A DNA stretch of 64,000 nucleotides, from assembly GCF_020905335.1 (NCBI RefSeq), contig NZ_JAJJMN010000001.1, positions 1,364,001 through 1,428,000 of the forward strand, read 5' to 3'. The notes under the pieces are model-generated. The model was given only the letters and a program-made list of their open reading frames with translations, had not been told where the DNA came from and did not search any database. The position numbers and the translations under genes were made by a program. The DNA is from Flavobacterium lipolyticum (GTDB lineage Bacteria; Bacteroidota; Bacteroidia; Flavobacteriales; Flavobacteriaceae). Positions 52,101 to 60,786 of the stretch are shown here, piece by piece; within the stretch, counting starts at the first letter, position 1, and every line of letters starts with the position of its first letter.

Positions 52101-52482
52101 AATCACGCAAGAAACTCCGCAAACTAAGTCGACAATCTTTGTCGATTAACTGGTGTGATTTCTCCCTTCGGTCGAAATGATAAACTAAACGCAAAAAAAT
52201 CCCAAATCCCAACAAAAAAACTACACAATCTTGTCATTTCGAGGAACGAGAAATCACACAAGGAACTCCGCAAACTAGATCGATAATCTTTGTCGATTAG
52301 CTAGTGTGATTTCTCCCTTCGCTCGAAATGACAAAAAAAATCCCAAATCCCAACAAAAAAACTACACAATCTTGTCATTTCGAGGAACGAGAAATCACAC
52401 AAGGAACTCCGCAAACTAGATCGATAATCTTTGTCGATTAGCTAGTGTGATTTCTCCCTTCGCTCGAAATGACAAAAAAAAA
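52101..52482. repeat. Three related foldback repeat units
   Basis: Two nearly identical units with a 141 bp period start at 52231 and 52372. A more diverged unit with a different 5' end lies at about 52101-52230. Each complete unit begins GTCATTTCGAGGAACGAG and ends CCCTTCGCTCGAAATGAC, so the arms (27-29 bp) pair. An inner stem (CTAGATCGAT and CGATTAGCTAG) makes the whole about 100 nt fold back. The left part contains AAATCACAC and the right GTGTGATTT. They look like members of an intergenic foldback family. Confidence 0.88.
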
Positions 52483-52552
52483 TCCCAAACCCCAATCGTA
52501 AAATTGGAATTTGGAATTTGGAATTTGGAATTTATAGTATTGAAAAATTTAT

Positions 52553-55468
52553 TTACCCTACAAGATTGATAATCTTACCAGGAACAATAATCACTTTATT
52601 AGGTGTTCGACCATCTAACTGACGTAAAGTTCTTTCGTCTTTCATGACAATTTCTTCGATCTGCTCCTTGGTTAAATCCAAAGGCAATTCGATGGTGAAA
52701 CGCATTTTTCCATTGAAAGAAACCGGGTATTCTTTGCTCGTTTCTACCAGATGTTTTGCTTCAAAAACCGGGAAGGAAACTTCTGAAATCGAAGTTGTAT
52801 TTCCTAACTGCAACCATAATTCCTCAGCAATATGCGGTGCATAAGGCGAAACTAAAATGGCTAATGGTTCTAAAATGGCTCTTGAATGACAATTTTGAGC
52901 AGACAATTCGTTTACACAAATCATAAACTGAGAAACAGAGGTGTTGAAAGAAAAACTCTCGATGTCTTCTGCTGCTTTTTTGATGGTTTTATGCAATGAT
53001 TTTAAGTTGTCTTTTGTTGGTTCGTCGTTGTTTACGATTGAACCATTATCATCAAAGTACAATCTCCATAACTTTTTAAGGAAACCAAATACTCCCGAAA
53101 TACCAGCCGTATTCCAAGGTTTTGCCTGCTCTAACGGCCCTAAGAACATTTCGTACAAACGCAAAGTATCGGCTCCGTATTCGTTACAAATATCATCCGG
53201 AGTTACTACATTGTAATACGATTTCGACATCTTCTCGACTTCACGTCCAACGATATATTTTCCGTTTTCGTCAAAAATAAATTCTGCCGAATTAAAATCT
53301 TCTCTCCAGTTTTTAAATCTTTCTACATCCAATTCATCTGAAGAATTTACAAAATTAACATCCACACGAAGCGGCTGTACATTCTGATCTCCGATTTTAT
53401 TTTTAGAAACAAAAGTGTTCGTTCCTTCTAATCTATACACATAGGCAGTAGTCCCCAAAATCATTCCCTGATTGATCAGTTTTTTGAATGGTTCTTCGGT
53501 TGGAGCAAAACCTTTGTCTTTTAAGAATTTGTTCCAGAAACGCGAATACAATAAGTGTCCGGTGGCGTGCTCACTTCCTCCAATATACAAATCAACACTT
53601 TCCCAGTACGCTAATGCTTCTTTGCTTGCAAACTCGGTTTCGTTGTGTGCATCCATATAACGCATCCAGTACCATGAACTTCCTGCCCAACCTGGCATGG
53701 TATTCAATTCTAAAGGAAATATCGTTGCATGATCCACTAAGTCGGTATTAACGACTTTATTATTTGTGGTGTCCCAAGCCCAAACAGCTGCATTTCCTAA
53801 TGGAGGCAAACCGTCTTCGGTTGGTAAATATTTCTCTACCTCAGGCAAAATAATTGGTAAATGCTGCGCCTCGATCATTTTTGGCAAACCATTCACATAA
53901 TAAACCGGAAATGGCTCACCCCAATAACGCTGACGGGAGAAAACCGCATCACGCAAACGGTAATTGGTTTTTCCAATTCCCTGTCCTAATTTTTCTAAGG
54001 CAGTAATAGCGGCCTGAGTAGCTTTTTTATAATTTAATCCGTTTAGGAAATCAGAATTTGCGATCTCCACATTGTCTTTCGAACCGTAAGCCGCCTCAGA
54101 AATATCAACGTTGGCAAAAATATTTTTGATTTCCTGCATTCCGTTCTGACCTTTAAAGAAATTTGCAAAAGCATAATCTCTCTCATCTCCGCAAGGAACC
54201 GCCATTACAGCACCTGTTCCGTATCCGGCCAAAACATAGTCCCCAATCCAAACCGGAATTAGTTCTTTTGTAAACGGATGCTCCGCATAAGCTCCTGTAA
54301 ATACTCCCGAAATGGTTTTTACATCAGCCATACGCTCACGCTCGGAACGTTTTGCTGTTTTTTCGATGTACGCTTCAACCGCCTCTTTTTGTTCCGGAGT
54401 TGTAATTTTAGCTACCAAATCATGTTCTGGTGCCAAAGTCATAAAAGTTACTCCAAAGATGGTATCGGGGCGGGTGGTAAATACCTCAATAAAATTGGTT
54501 TCAGGTTTCACGTTTAAAGTTTCATCACTTTGCGCATCAACCTGAGACTTGAAACCTAAAACTTGAAACTTTACTAACGCTCCTACCGATTTTCCGATCC
54601 AGTTTCTTTGTGATTCTTTGATAGACTCGCTCCAGTCGATTTCATTTAAACCTTGAAGCAAGCGCTCTGCATAAGCTGAAATACGCATACTCCATTGGGT
54701 CATTTTTTTTCGAATTACCGGAAATCCTCCACGTTCTGAAACACCGTTTACAATTTCGTCATTGGCCAAAACCGTTCCTAAACCAGGACACCAGTTTACT
54801 TCTGTTTCTGCCAGATAAGTCAATCTGTATTGTAAAAGAATTTCCTCCTGTTCGTCAGACGATAAAGCATTCCACTCCTCAGCCGAGAAAGTTCCAATGT
54901 TATCATCAGAAACTGCATTTACATTTGCATTTCCTTCTTTTTCAAAAAGAGCAATTAAAGTTGTTATATCTTCTGCTTGGTCAACACTCTTGTTATACCA
55001 TGAATTAAACAACTGAATAAAAATCCATTGTGTATGTTTATAATAGTCCGGATTTGACGTTCGCACTTCACGCTCCCAGTCAAATGAAAATCCAATTTTA
55101 TCCAACTGTTTTCTATATCCTGCTATTTGTTTTCCTTCTTTATCTACTCCACCATCAATATTAACACGTGTGGTATCTTCCGGACGCTGTCCGGTTTGAA
55201 TCGCATACTGTTCTGCCGGCAATCCAAAACTGTCGTACCCCATTGGATGCAAAACATTGAAACCCTGATGCCTTTTGAAACGAGAATAAACATCCGAAGC
55301 GATATATCCCAGTGGATGCCCTACGTGTAATCCCGCCCCGGATGGGTAAGGAAACATGTCCAACACATAATGTTTGGGTTTTTCAGAATTATTTTTTGCG
55401 GCAAAAGTTTGGTTCTCGGCCCAATATTTTTGCCATTTGGCTTCTATTTCGTTTGGATTGTATTTCAT
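52553..55468 (-). CDS. leuS: Leucyl-tRNA synthetase
   Basis: A 971-residue class I synthetase charging tRNA-Leu. The HIGH box is HVGH at 48-51, and KMSKS is exact at 746-750. The editing-domain region (about 230-430) includes EVFTTRPDTIFGVTFM. The catalytic cores look intact. Residues about 302-325 (QVLGFKSQVDAQSDE, TLNVKPETN) look like an insertion before the TTRPDTIFG motif, encoded by an inverted word repeat like those of the spacers. An exact -7 element (TAAATTTG, minus strand, 55532-55539) lies 63 bp upstream, and the leader is made of CTTAG words. Confidence 0.95.
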   Translation of the reverse strand: MKYNPNEIEAKWQKYWAENQTFAAKNNSEKPKHYVLDMFPYPSGAGLHVGHPLGYIASDVYSRFKRHQGFNVLHPMGYDSFGLPAEQYAIQTGQRPEDTTRVNIDGGVDKEGKQIAGYRKQLDKIGFSFDWEREVRTSNPDYYKHTQWIFIQLFNSWYNKSVDQAEDITTLIALFEKEGNANVNAVSDDNIGTFSAEEWNALSSDEQEEILLQYRLTYLAETEVNWCPGLGTVLANDEIVNGVSERGGFPVIRKKMTQWSMRISAYAERLLQGLNEIDWSESIKESQRNWIGKSVGALVKFQVLGFKSQVDAQSDETLNVKPETNFIEVFTTRPDTIFGVTFMTLAPEHDLVAKITTPEQKEAVEAYIEKTAKRSERERMADVKTISGVFTGAYAEHPFTKELIPVWIGDYVLAGYGTGAVMAVPCGDERDYAFANFFKGQNGMQEIKNIFANVDISEAAYGSKDNVEIANSDFLNGLNYKKATQAAITALEKLGQGIGKTNYRLRDAVFSRQRYWGEPFPVYYVNGLPKMIEAQHLPIILPEVEKYLPTEDGLPPLGNAAVWAWDTTNNKVVNTDLVDHATIFPLELNTMPGWAGSSWYWMRYMDAHNETEFASKEALAYWESVDLYIGGSEHATGHLLYSRFWNKFLKDKGFAPTEEPFKKLINQGMILGTTAYVYRLEGTNTFVSKNKIGDQNVQPLRVDVNFVNSSDELDVERFKNWREDFNSAEFIFDENGKYIVGREVEKMSKSYYNVVTPDDICNEYGADTLRLYEMFLGPLEQAKPWNTAGISGVFGFLKKLWRLYFDDNGSIVNNDEPTKDNLKSLHKTIKKAAEDIESFSFNTSVSQFMICVNELSAQNCHSRAILEPLAILVSPYAPHIAEELWLQLGNTTSISEVSFPVFEAKHLVETSKEYPVSFNGKMRFTIELPLDLTKEQIEEIVMKDERTLRQLDGRTPNKVIIVPGKIINLVG

Positions 55469-55531
55469 TTCTAAGTGACTAAGATTCTAAGTTACTAAGG
55501 TTCTAAGCTTTTCACTAAATTAATTAAGCCG

Positions 55532-55539
55532 CAAATTTA
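55532..55539 (-). promoter_or_regulatory. -7 promoter element of leuS
   Basis: TAAATTTG on the minus strand matches TAnnTTTG. The leader between it and the ATG (55469-55531) is largely an iteration of CTTAGAA/CTTAGTAA words. Confidence 0.6.
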
Positions 55540-55725
55540 CATTTATTACAGATTGTAACAAAAAGTATTTTAATTCCTAAAAAGTAAATTATAATTTCTT
55601 CATTTTTATTGAGATAAAATACAAGTCTAAAATTGCTTATATTGTACGAAAGTTAAAACTTTGGCCGTTATTAACTTCATATAAAGAAATTCTTTATTAT
55701 TTTTACCCCATAATTTAAGCAAACT

Positions 55726-56601
55726 ATGAGTTCTAACTTTGATAAATTTCAAAAGCGCAGGTTAATTTCCTCTTATTTTTCGGTTGTATTAAGTGTATTT
55801 CTGGTTTTATTCCTGCTAGGAGTACTGGGATTATTCATTATCAATTCTAAAAAACTGGCTAATGATTTTAAAGAAAAAATTGCCATGACGGTTTTCTTTA
55901 AAAACGAGGCTAATGACAGCGTGATAAAAGCTTTCAATACTGAACTAAAAAGAGCGCCTTTTGCAAGGTCTTTCGTTTATGTAACAAAAGAAAAAGCGGC
56001 AAAAGAACACACTGACATTATCGGAGAAGATTTCCTGACTTTCTTAGGTGAAAACCCGTTATTGAACTCTTACGACATTCACTTAAAAGCGGAGTATGTT
56101 GAAAGAGACAGTATCCTTAAAATAGAAAGCAAACTACGTCAAAATACCATGATTGAAGATATTGTTTACGACAAACAATTGGTGAATCTGGTAAATGATA
56201 ATATCAAAAAAGTAAGTATGTGGATTTTAATTATCAGTGGTTTCCTTGCGATTATTGCTGTTCTACTAATCAACAGTTCGTTACGTTTATCTATTCATTC
56301 GAATCGTTTTATCATCAAAACGATGCAAATGGTTGGTGCAACAAAATCGTTTATCCGTAAGCCATTTGTAATGCGCAGTGTAAAATTAGGAATGTTAGGC
56401 GCCGGTCTGGCTATTATTGCCCTTATAGGACTTTTGTTCTATGTAGAAACTAATTTCCCGGGCTTGGGAATTTTAGAAGATAAAGCCTTAATTGGATTGG
56501 TGTTATTAGCCGTATTCGGATTAGGAGTTTTGATTACCTGGGTAAGTACTCACTTTGCCACACAACGTTTCCTAAATTTAAGAACGGACGATTTGTATTA
56601 A
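55726..56601 (+). CDS. ftsX: Cell division protein FtsX
   Basis: A 291-residue ABC-permease-type membrane protein. With FtsE it couples cell division to peptidoglycan hydrolysis. One N-terminal helix (about 22-45), a periplasmic domain (about 46-165) and three C-terminal helices match FtsX; ESKLRQNTMIEDIVYDKQLV and FIIKTMQMVGATKSFIRKPF are family features. FtsE is not in this window. It starts the ftsX, DUF3098, uppP, truB cluster, an order well known in Flavobacteria. Confidence 0.92.
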   Translation: MSSNFDKFQKRRLISSYFSVVLSVFLVLFLLGVLGLFIINSKKLANDFKEKIAMTVFFKNEANDSVIKAFNTELKRAPFARSFVYVTKEKAAKEHTDIIGEDFLTFLGENPLLNSYDIHLKAEYVERDSILKIESKLRQNTMIEDIVYDKQLVNLVNDNIKKVSMWILIISGFLAIIAVLLINSSLRLSIHSNRFIIKTMQMVGATKSFIRKPFVMRSVKLGMLGAGLAIIALIGLLFYVETNFPGLGILEDKALIGLVLLAVFGLGVLITWVSTHFATQRFLNLRTDDLY

Positions 56602-56603
56602 TT

Positions 56604-56646
56604 TTAGATCGCAGATTTTAGATTGCAGATTTTAGATTGCAGATTT
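56604..56646 (+). repeat. AGATTTTAGATTGC tandem repeat
   Basis: Three copies of the 14-bp unit (TTAGATCGCAGATT and two TTAGATTGCAGATT) lie in tandem just after ftsX. A GCCTTTCG-CTACG-CTCGAAGGC hairpin (56655-56676) follows, directly before the DUF3098 gene. Confidence 0.75.
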
Positions 56647-56689
56647 TTAAAAAGCCTTTCGCTACGCTCGAAGGCACAAAAGAAATAAA

Positions 56690-56941
56690 ATGAAAAACAA
56701 CAATAAAGAAGAACAGACATCAAAGCAAGAATTCCTTTTTGACGGAATTAATTACAAAATTCTATTAATCGGAATTGGAGTTATTGCCTTAGGCTTTATC
56801 TTAATGTCTGGCGGAGGAAGCAACGATCCGAATGTGTTCAATGAAGATGTGTTTAATTTCAGACGTATTCGTTTGGCTCCAACTACAGTTTTAATCGGTT
56901 TTGGAATCACGATTTATTCTATTTTCAAAAAATCCAAATAG
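56690..56941 (+). CDS. DUF3098 membrane protein
   Basis: An 83-residue membrane protein with two hydrophobic segments (about 29-41 and 63-77). The segments FDGINYKILLIGIGVIALGFILMSGGGSNDP and FNEDVFNFRRIRLAPTTVLIGFG are the DUF3098 signature. Function unknown; it is nearly always found between ftsX and uppP in Flavobacteria, which suggests a role in the cell envelope or division. Confidence 0.85.
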   Translation: MKNNNKEEQTSKQEFLFDGINYKILLIGIGVIALGFILMSGGGSNDPNVFNEDVFNFRRIRLAPTTVLIGFGITIYSIFKKSK

Positions 56942-56951
56942 ACTTTATTAA

Positions 56952-57023
56952 GACTCCTTAGACTTCTTAGATCTTTAGATTATTTAGATAATCTTTTATA
57001 AAATCTAAGAAGTCTAAGGAGTC
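56952..57023. repeat. Word-type perfect inverted repeat (TCTAAG words)
   Basis: Arms GACTCCTTAGACTTCTTAGA T (56952-56972) and ATCTAAGAAGTCTAAGGAGT C (57003-57023) are perfect 21-bp complements around a 30-bp core made of TTTAGATT-type words. It fills the DUF3098-uppP spacer. It could act as a terminator-like fold or mRNA stabiliser. Confidence 0.85.
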
Positions 57024-57046
57024 TAAAAATCTAACAATCTTAATAA

Positions 57047-57844
57047 ATGAATACATTACAAGCTATCGTTCTAGCTATTATTGAAGGCATCACGGAATTT
57101 TTGCCTGTTTCTTCAACCGGTCACATGATTATCGCCTCTTCCTTTTTCGGAATTGCTCATGAAGATTTCACTAAACTTTTCACCATTGTCATTCAACTTG
57201 GCGCGATACTTTCGGTAGTGGTTTTGTATTTCAAACGATTCTTTCAAACACTTGATTTTTATTTTAAACTTTTGGTTGCCTTTATTCCGGCTGTCGTATT
57301 AGGTTTATTGCTAAGTGATTTTATCGATGGTTTATTAGAAAACCCTGTTACAGTTGCTGTTTCTCTTTTGATAGGAGGTTTAATTTTACTAAAAGTTGAC
57401 GAGTGGTTCAACCATCCAAATACAACTGAAAGCTCTTCTGAAATCACCTATTTACAAGCTTTTAAAATTGGTTTATTCCAGTGCATTGCTATGATTCCGG
57501 GAGTTTCAAGAAGCGGAGCCAGTATTGTAGGCGGAATGTCTCAAAAATTATCCCGTACTACAGCAGCAGAATTCTCTTTCTTTTTGGCTGTTCCAACCAT
57601 GTTAGGAGCGACGGTAAAAAAATGTTACGATTATTACAAAGCCGGATTTGAACTGTCTCACGATCAGATTAACATACTGGTAATTGGAAATGTCGTTGCT
57701 TTTATTGTGGCGCTCTTAGCTATTAAATCCTTTATTGGATTTTTGACTAAAAACGGTTTTAAAGTTTTTGGTTATTACCGAATTATTGCAGGAATCGTTC
57801 TGTTACTGATTCACTTTTTCATTCATCCTCTTACGATTATATAA
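57047..57844 (+). CDS. uppP: Undecaprenyl-diphosphate phosphatase
   Basis: A 265-residue membrane enzyme that recycles the carrier lipid for peptidoglycan synthesis and gives bacitracin resistance when overexpressed. The signatures [15 protein letters not shown] near the N-terminus and [13 protein letters not shown] in the middle hold the catalytic residues. It has about seven or eight helices. Its stop overlaps the truB start by one base (TAATG), so the two are coupled. Confidence 0.96.
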   Translation: MNTLQAIVLAIIEGITEFLPVSSTGHMIIASSFFGIAHEDFTKLFTIVIQLGAILSVVVLYFKRFFQTLDFYFKLLVAFIPAVVLGLLLSDFIDGLLENPVTVAVSLLIGGLILLKVDEWFNHPNTTESSSEITYLQAFKIGLFQCIAMIPGVSRSGASIVGGMSQKLSRTTAAEFSFFLAVPTMLGATVKKCYDYYKAGFELSHDQINILVIGNVVAFIVALLAIKSFIGFLTKNGFKVFGYYRIIAGIVLLLIHFFIHPLTII

Positions 57845-58539
57845 TGACTCCTGAAGAATATCTAAACGGACAGGTTTTATTGATTGACAAACCTTTAAAA
57901 TGGAGTTCGTTTCAAGCTGTCAACAAATTAAAATATCTTTTAATCAATAAAGTCGGACTTCCTAAAAAGTTCAAAATTGGCCATGCCGGAACTTTAGATC
58001 CTTTGGCAACCGGCCTATTGCTAATCTGTACCGGAAAGTTTACCAAAAGAATTTCTGAACTACAGGGTCAGGCAAAAGAATATACCGGAACTTTTTATAT
58101 TGGAGCTACTACTCCATCTTACGATCTAGAAACCGAAATCGATCAGACTTTTCCAACCGATCATATTGACGAAACACTAATTCATGAAACGGTGAAACAA
58201 TTTTTGGGTGAAATAGACCAGAAACCACCTATTTTTTCTGCCATCAAAAAAGACGGTGTTCGCTTGTACGAGCATGCGCGTGCAGGAGAAACAGTAGAAA
58301 TTGCCAGCAGAAAAACAACCATTCATGAATTCGAAATTACCCGAATCGCTTTACCTGAGGTAGATTTTAGAGTGGTCTGCAGTAAAGGAACTTATATTCG
58401 TTCTCTGGCTTTTGATTTTGGAAAAGCGATGAATTCCGGATCGCATTTAACTGTTTTACGCCGAACTAAAATTGGCGATTACGATGTAAAAAATGCTATT
58501 GACATTACACTTTTTGAAGAAAGTCTGCAGCAGGAATAA
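57844..58539 (+). CDS. truB: tRNA pseudouridine-55 synthase
   Basis: A 231-residue enzyme that isomerises U55 in the T-loop of tRNA. The catalytic aspartate is D52 in GHAGTLDPLATGLL. KPPIFSAIKKDGVRLYEHAR and KGTYIRSLAFDFG are further signatures. The usual C-terminal PUA domain is absent, so it is the short form common in Bacteroidota. Its start overlaps the uppP stop. Confidence 0.96.
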   Translation: MTPEEYLNGQVLLIDKPLKWSSFQAVNKLKYLLINKVGLPKKFKIGHAGTLDPLATGLLLICTGKFTKRISELQGQAKEYTGTFYIGATTPSYDLETEIDQTFPTDHIDETLIHETVKQFLGEIDQKPPIFSAIKKDGVRLYEHARAGETVEIASRKTTIHEFEITRIALPEVDFRVVCSKGTYIRSLAFDFGKAMNSGSHLTVLRRTKIGDYDVKNAIDITLFEESLQQE

Positions 58540-58624
58540 AGCATAATATATTTTTCAAGCCCCTTTAAGCAAGGTTGTGTCTTTTTCTTTTTTGTACTTT
58601 AGTCACAAGATTAAAAACCAAAAC

Positions 58625-59923
58625 ATGAAAAACCACTTTCTACTACTCTTGTTTGTCTTCACAATCTCATCAAACAGTCAAACCATTAATCAAAAAATGG
58701 TTTCCACTGATATTGATAATTTCTGGAAGGCTTACGATAAAATTGTCGCCGAAAAAGACAGCATCAAACAATATTCTTTTCTAAAAGAACTATACTTAGA
58801 CCAAGCTACTCCGGGCCTAAAAAGCTTGCTTGAGGTTCGAAATTATACTGCCAAAGACTACATCAATGCCATAAATAAATATCCTAAATTCTGGAATTCA
58901 TTAAAACCAAACACTTTAAATTCCGCCGAACTTTATCCGGAAATTGATGCCGACATCAGTAAACTAAAACAAGCTTATCCCGATTTAAAACCATCTACTA
59001 TTTATTTTTCTATTGGTGCATTTCGAACAAATGGAACCATTCAGGAAGATCGGGTTTTAATTGGAAGCGAACTGAGTCTCGCAGATGAAACTACTATTAT
59101 TGATGAACTCCCAGCCTGGAGACAACCCTTTTACAAAGAATACGAGCCTAGAAAAAACATTGCATTGCTCTGCACGCATGAATATGTGCATACTCAGCAA
59201 AAAGAACTGGTCGAAGATTTGCTTTTGATGTGCCTTTACGAAGGTGTCGCCGAATTTATTTCCTGTAAAGTAACCCATAAAAAATCAAGCTCTCCTGCCA
59301 TTGAATTCGGGAAAAGCAATCAGCCAAGAGTAATCGATCAGTTCATCGCAGATTTGTACATCAAAAGCAACAATTACAACTGGATCTGGGGAGAAAACAG
59401 AAATCTTTTAAAAGTTAGAGATTTGGGATATTATATAGGTTATGAAATCTGCGAACGTTACTACAATTCATCCAAAGACAAGACGAAAGCGATAAAGACC
59501 TTAATTGAACTAGATTATCATAATGAAAAAGAAGTGGCACGCATAGTCGATGGCACCAAATTGTTTCCGCAAAATCTAAAAAAATTACGTCAGAATTATG
59601 AAAAACAAAGGCCTAGCGTTGTATCTATCTCTGCATTTAAAAATGGAAGTCAAAAAGTAAAATCGGGAGAAACTGAAATCACGATTACTTTTTCGGAACC
59701 GTTAAACGGGCGCAGTACAGGTATTGATTTTGGCCCTCTTGGAGAAAGCTTTTTCCCAAAAATAGACACCAACAGAATCTGGTCTGCCGATATGAAATCT
59801 TGGACTATTAAAGCAGATTTAAAACCCGGCCAACATTACCAAATTTTAATTTCGGATAATTTCAGAAAACAAAACGGGGTGAGACTAAAACCTTTTTTAA
59901 TCGATTTTAAAACTGCGGAGTAA
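58625..59923 (+). CDS. Secreted HExxH-type zinc metalloprotein
   Basis: A 432-residue exported protein. The signal peptide MKNHFLLLLFVFTISSNSQ is followed by an alpha-helical region and a catalytic-like motif HEYVH at 185-189, with EGVAEF (206-211) supplying a third Glu in the manner of gluzincin peptidases. A C-terminal Ig-like domain (about 335-432: VVSISAFKNGSQKVKSGETEITITFSEPLNG) follows. It may be a DUF2268-type or aminopeptidase-like peptidase; no exact family is certain. ATG 58625 is chosen over 58577, where the signal peptide would be disturbed. Confidence 0.75.
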   Translation: MKNHFLLLLFVFTISSNSQTINQKMVSTDIDNFWKAYDKIVAEKDSIKQYSFLKELYLDQATPGLKSLLEVRNYTAKDYINAINKYPKFWNSLKPNTLNSAELYPEIDADISKLKQAYPDLKPSTIYFSIGAFRTNGTIQEDRVLIGSELSLADETTIIDELPAWRQPFYKEYEPRKNIALLCTHEYVHTQQKELVEDLLLMCLYEGVAEFISCKVTHKKSSSPAIEFGKSNQPRVIDQFIADLYIKSNNYNWIWGENRNLLKVRDLGYYIGYEICERYYNSSKDKTKAIKTLIELDYHNEKEVARIVDGTKLFPQNLKKLRQNYEKQRPSVVSISAFKNGSQKVKSGETEITITFSEPLNGRSTGIDFGPLGESFFPKIDTNRIWSADMKSWTIKADLKPGQHYQILISDNFRKQNGVRLKPFLIDFKTAE

Positions 59924-60786
59924 AATTTTAAACTATTTTATAAAAAAGGCTGAAAGCCTAAAAGCATCAGTATGGTGCAACGCACTATAAAAAATAGATT
60001 TAACAATAAGTAACGCCCTGAAAGGGCAAAAGCAAACAAAAGAACCTGTAGATCAATTAATTTTCTCAGAAAACATAATGTGAGTACTTTTCTTTGTCTG
60101 TAGTCTTTTACCCTTACAGGGCACAAATAATCATTATCTTCATTCATAATGCAAAGCACTATGCTATGTCTGGAGCTCTTTCAGAGCAACCTGTTTGAGC
60201 AACCTTACATGGTGAAGATTCTAAGCTATATTCTAAATCTCTTGTCAGATGCTATTTTTCATTATTTTTTACAGGACAGATTACATATTGATCAATAAAT
60301 TCAACATATACAAAAAGAGTCTTGATTATTTTCTTGGTCTCAAAGTCCAAATCTGCTGAATTCAAAAACAAAAAGCACATTACTTCAGGAATCCCCATAG
60401 CAATGTGCCGACTTCTTACAAAGTAGTTCTATTTCATAAGCTCTGTTTTTTGAAGTTAGTAATGAGATATACTCTTTCCTCCAAACAACAAGCCCGAAAC
60501 AAAATCGTAAAATCTTTCGAATAACTTTTTCATGATAGTGTAATTTTTAGTTGTTAAACATTAAATAAACACCAATAAAAAGAGTAAATAAGAAAATGAA
60601 TAATAGAAGTGGGATGACTCCTGCAAGTTACAAAAAATTGAAGCAATACAAATATTTTTAGCATATTATTTATTACTAAAATTCTTATTTACAACAGAAT
60701 ACCTGAAAAATAAGGCTGTTTAACGATTTATTTCTTAAAAACTTAAGGAATCTATCTCAACAGTCTTACTCACCATTATCGACGTA
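59924..60786. other. Long spacer with diverged GGGC-type repeats
   Basis: This 863 bp has no certain gene. From 59940 to 60205 it contains several short palindromes (GGCTGAAAGCC, GCCCTGAAAGGGC, GCTCTTTCAGAGC) joined by TGCAACGCACTAT and TGCAAAGCACTATGC words, which look like old copies of one repeat element. A possible 25-residue minus-strand peptide lies at 60456-60533. The rest, up to the dioxygenase gene, is plain AT-rich sequence. The frame at 59938-60159 on the minus strand only traverses repeats. Confidence 0.6.
60456..60533 (-). CDS. Candidate 25-residue peptide
   Basis: The frame MKKLFERFYDFVSGLLFGGK SISHY has a basic N-terminus, then alternating aromatic and small residues that would make an amphipathic helix. 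It lies alone in a long spacer with an A-rich leader (TTAACAACTAAAAATTACAC). No Shine-Dalgarno sequence is seen, but these are often absent in this phylum. It could be a small membrane peptide or chance. Confidence 0.3.
   Translation of the reverse strand: MKKLFERFYDFVSGLLFGGKSISHY

Larger units (their letters stand above)
51664..52552. other. Long gene-free repeat-rich spacer upstream of the hydrolase and downstream of leuS
   Basis: This 889 bp has no real gene. It contains an AATTCC-type word block (51766-51795), a GCTCCGGCGAAGC-type inverted repeat (51945-52012), a 22-A homopolymer (52017-52038), three related foldback units (52101-52482) and an AATTTGG word array (52503-52532). The frame at 51911-52096 reads through the poly-A run and is not a gene. 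The promoter of the hydrolase operon must be near 51664-51740, but no exact -7 element was found. Confidence 0.75.

Noticed and set aside
59938..60159. 73-residue minus-strand frame
   Set aside because: It runs across palindromic repeat words, has no domain and is broken into repeat-derived segments.
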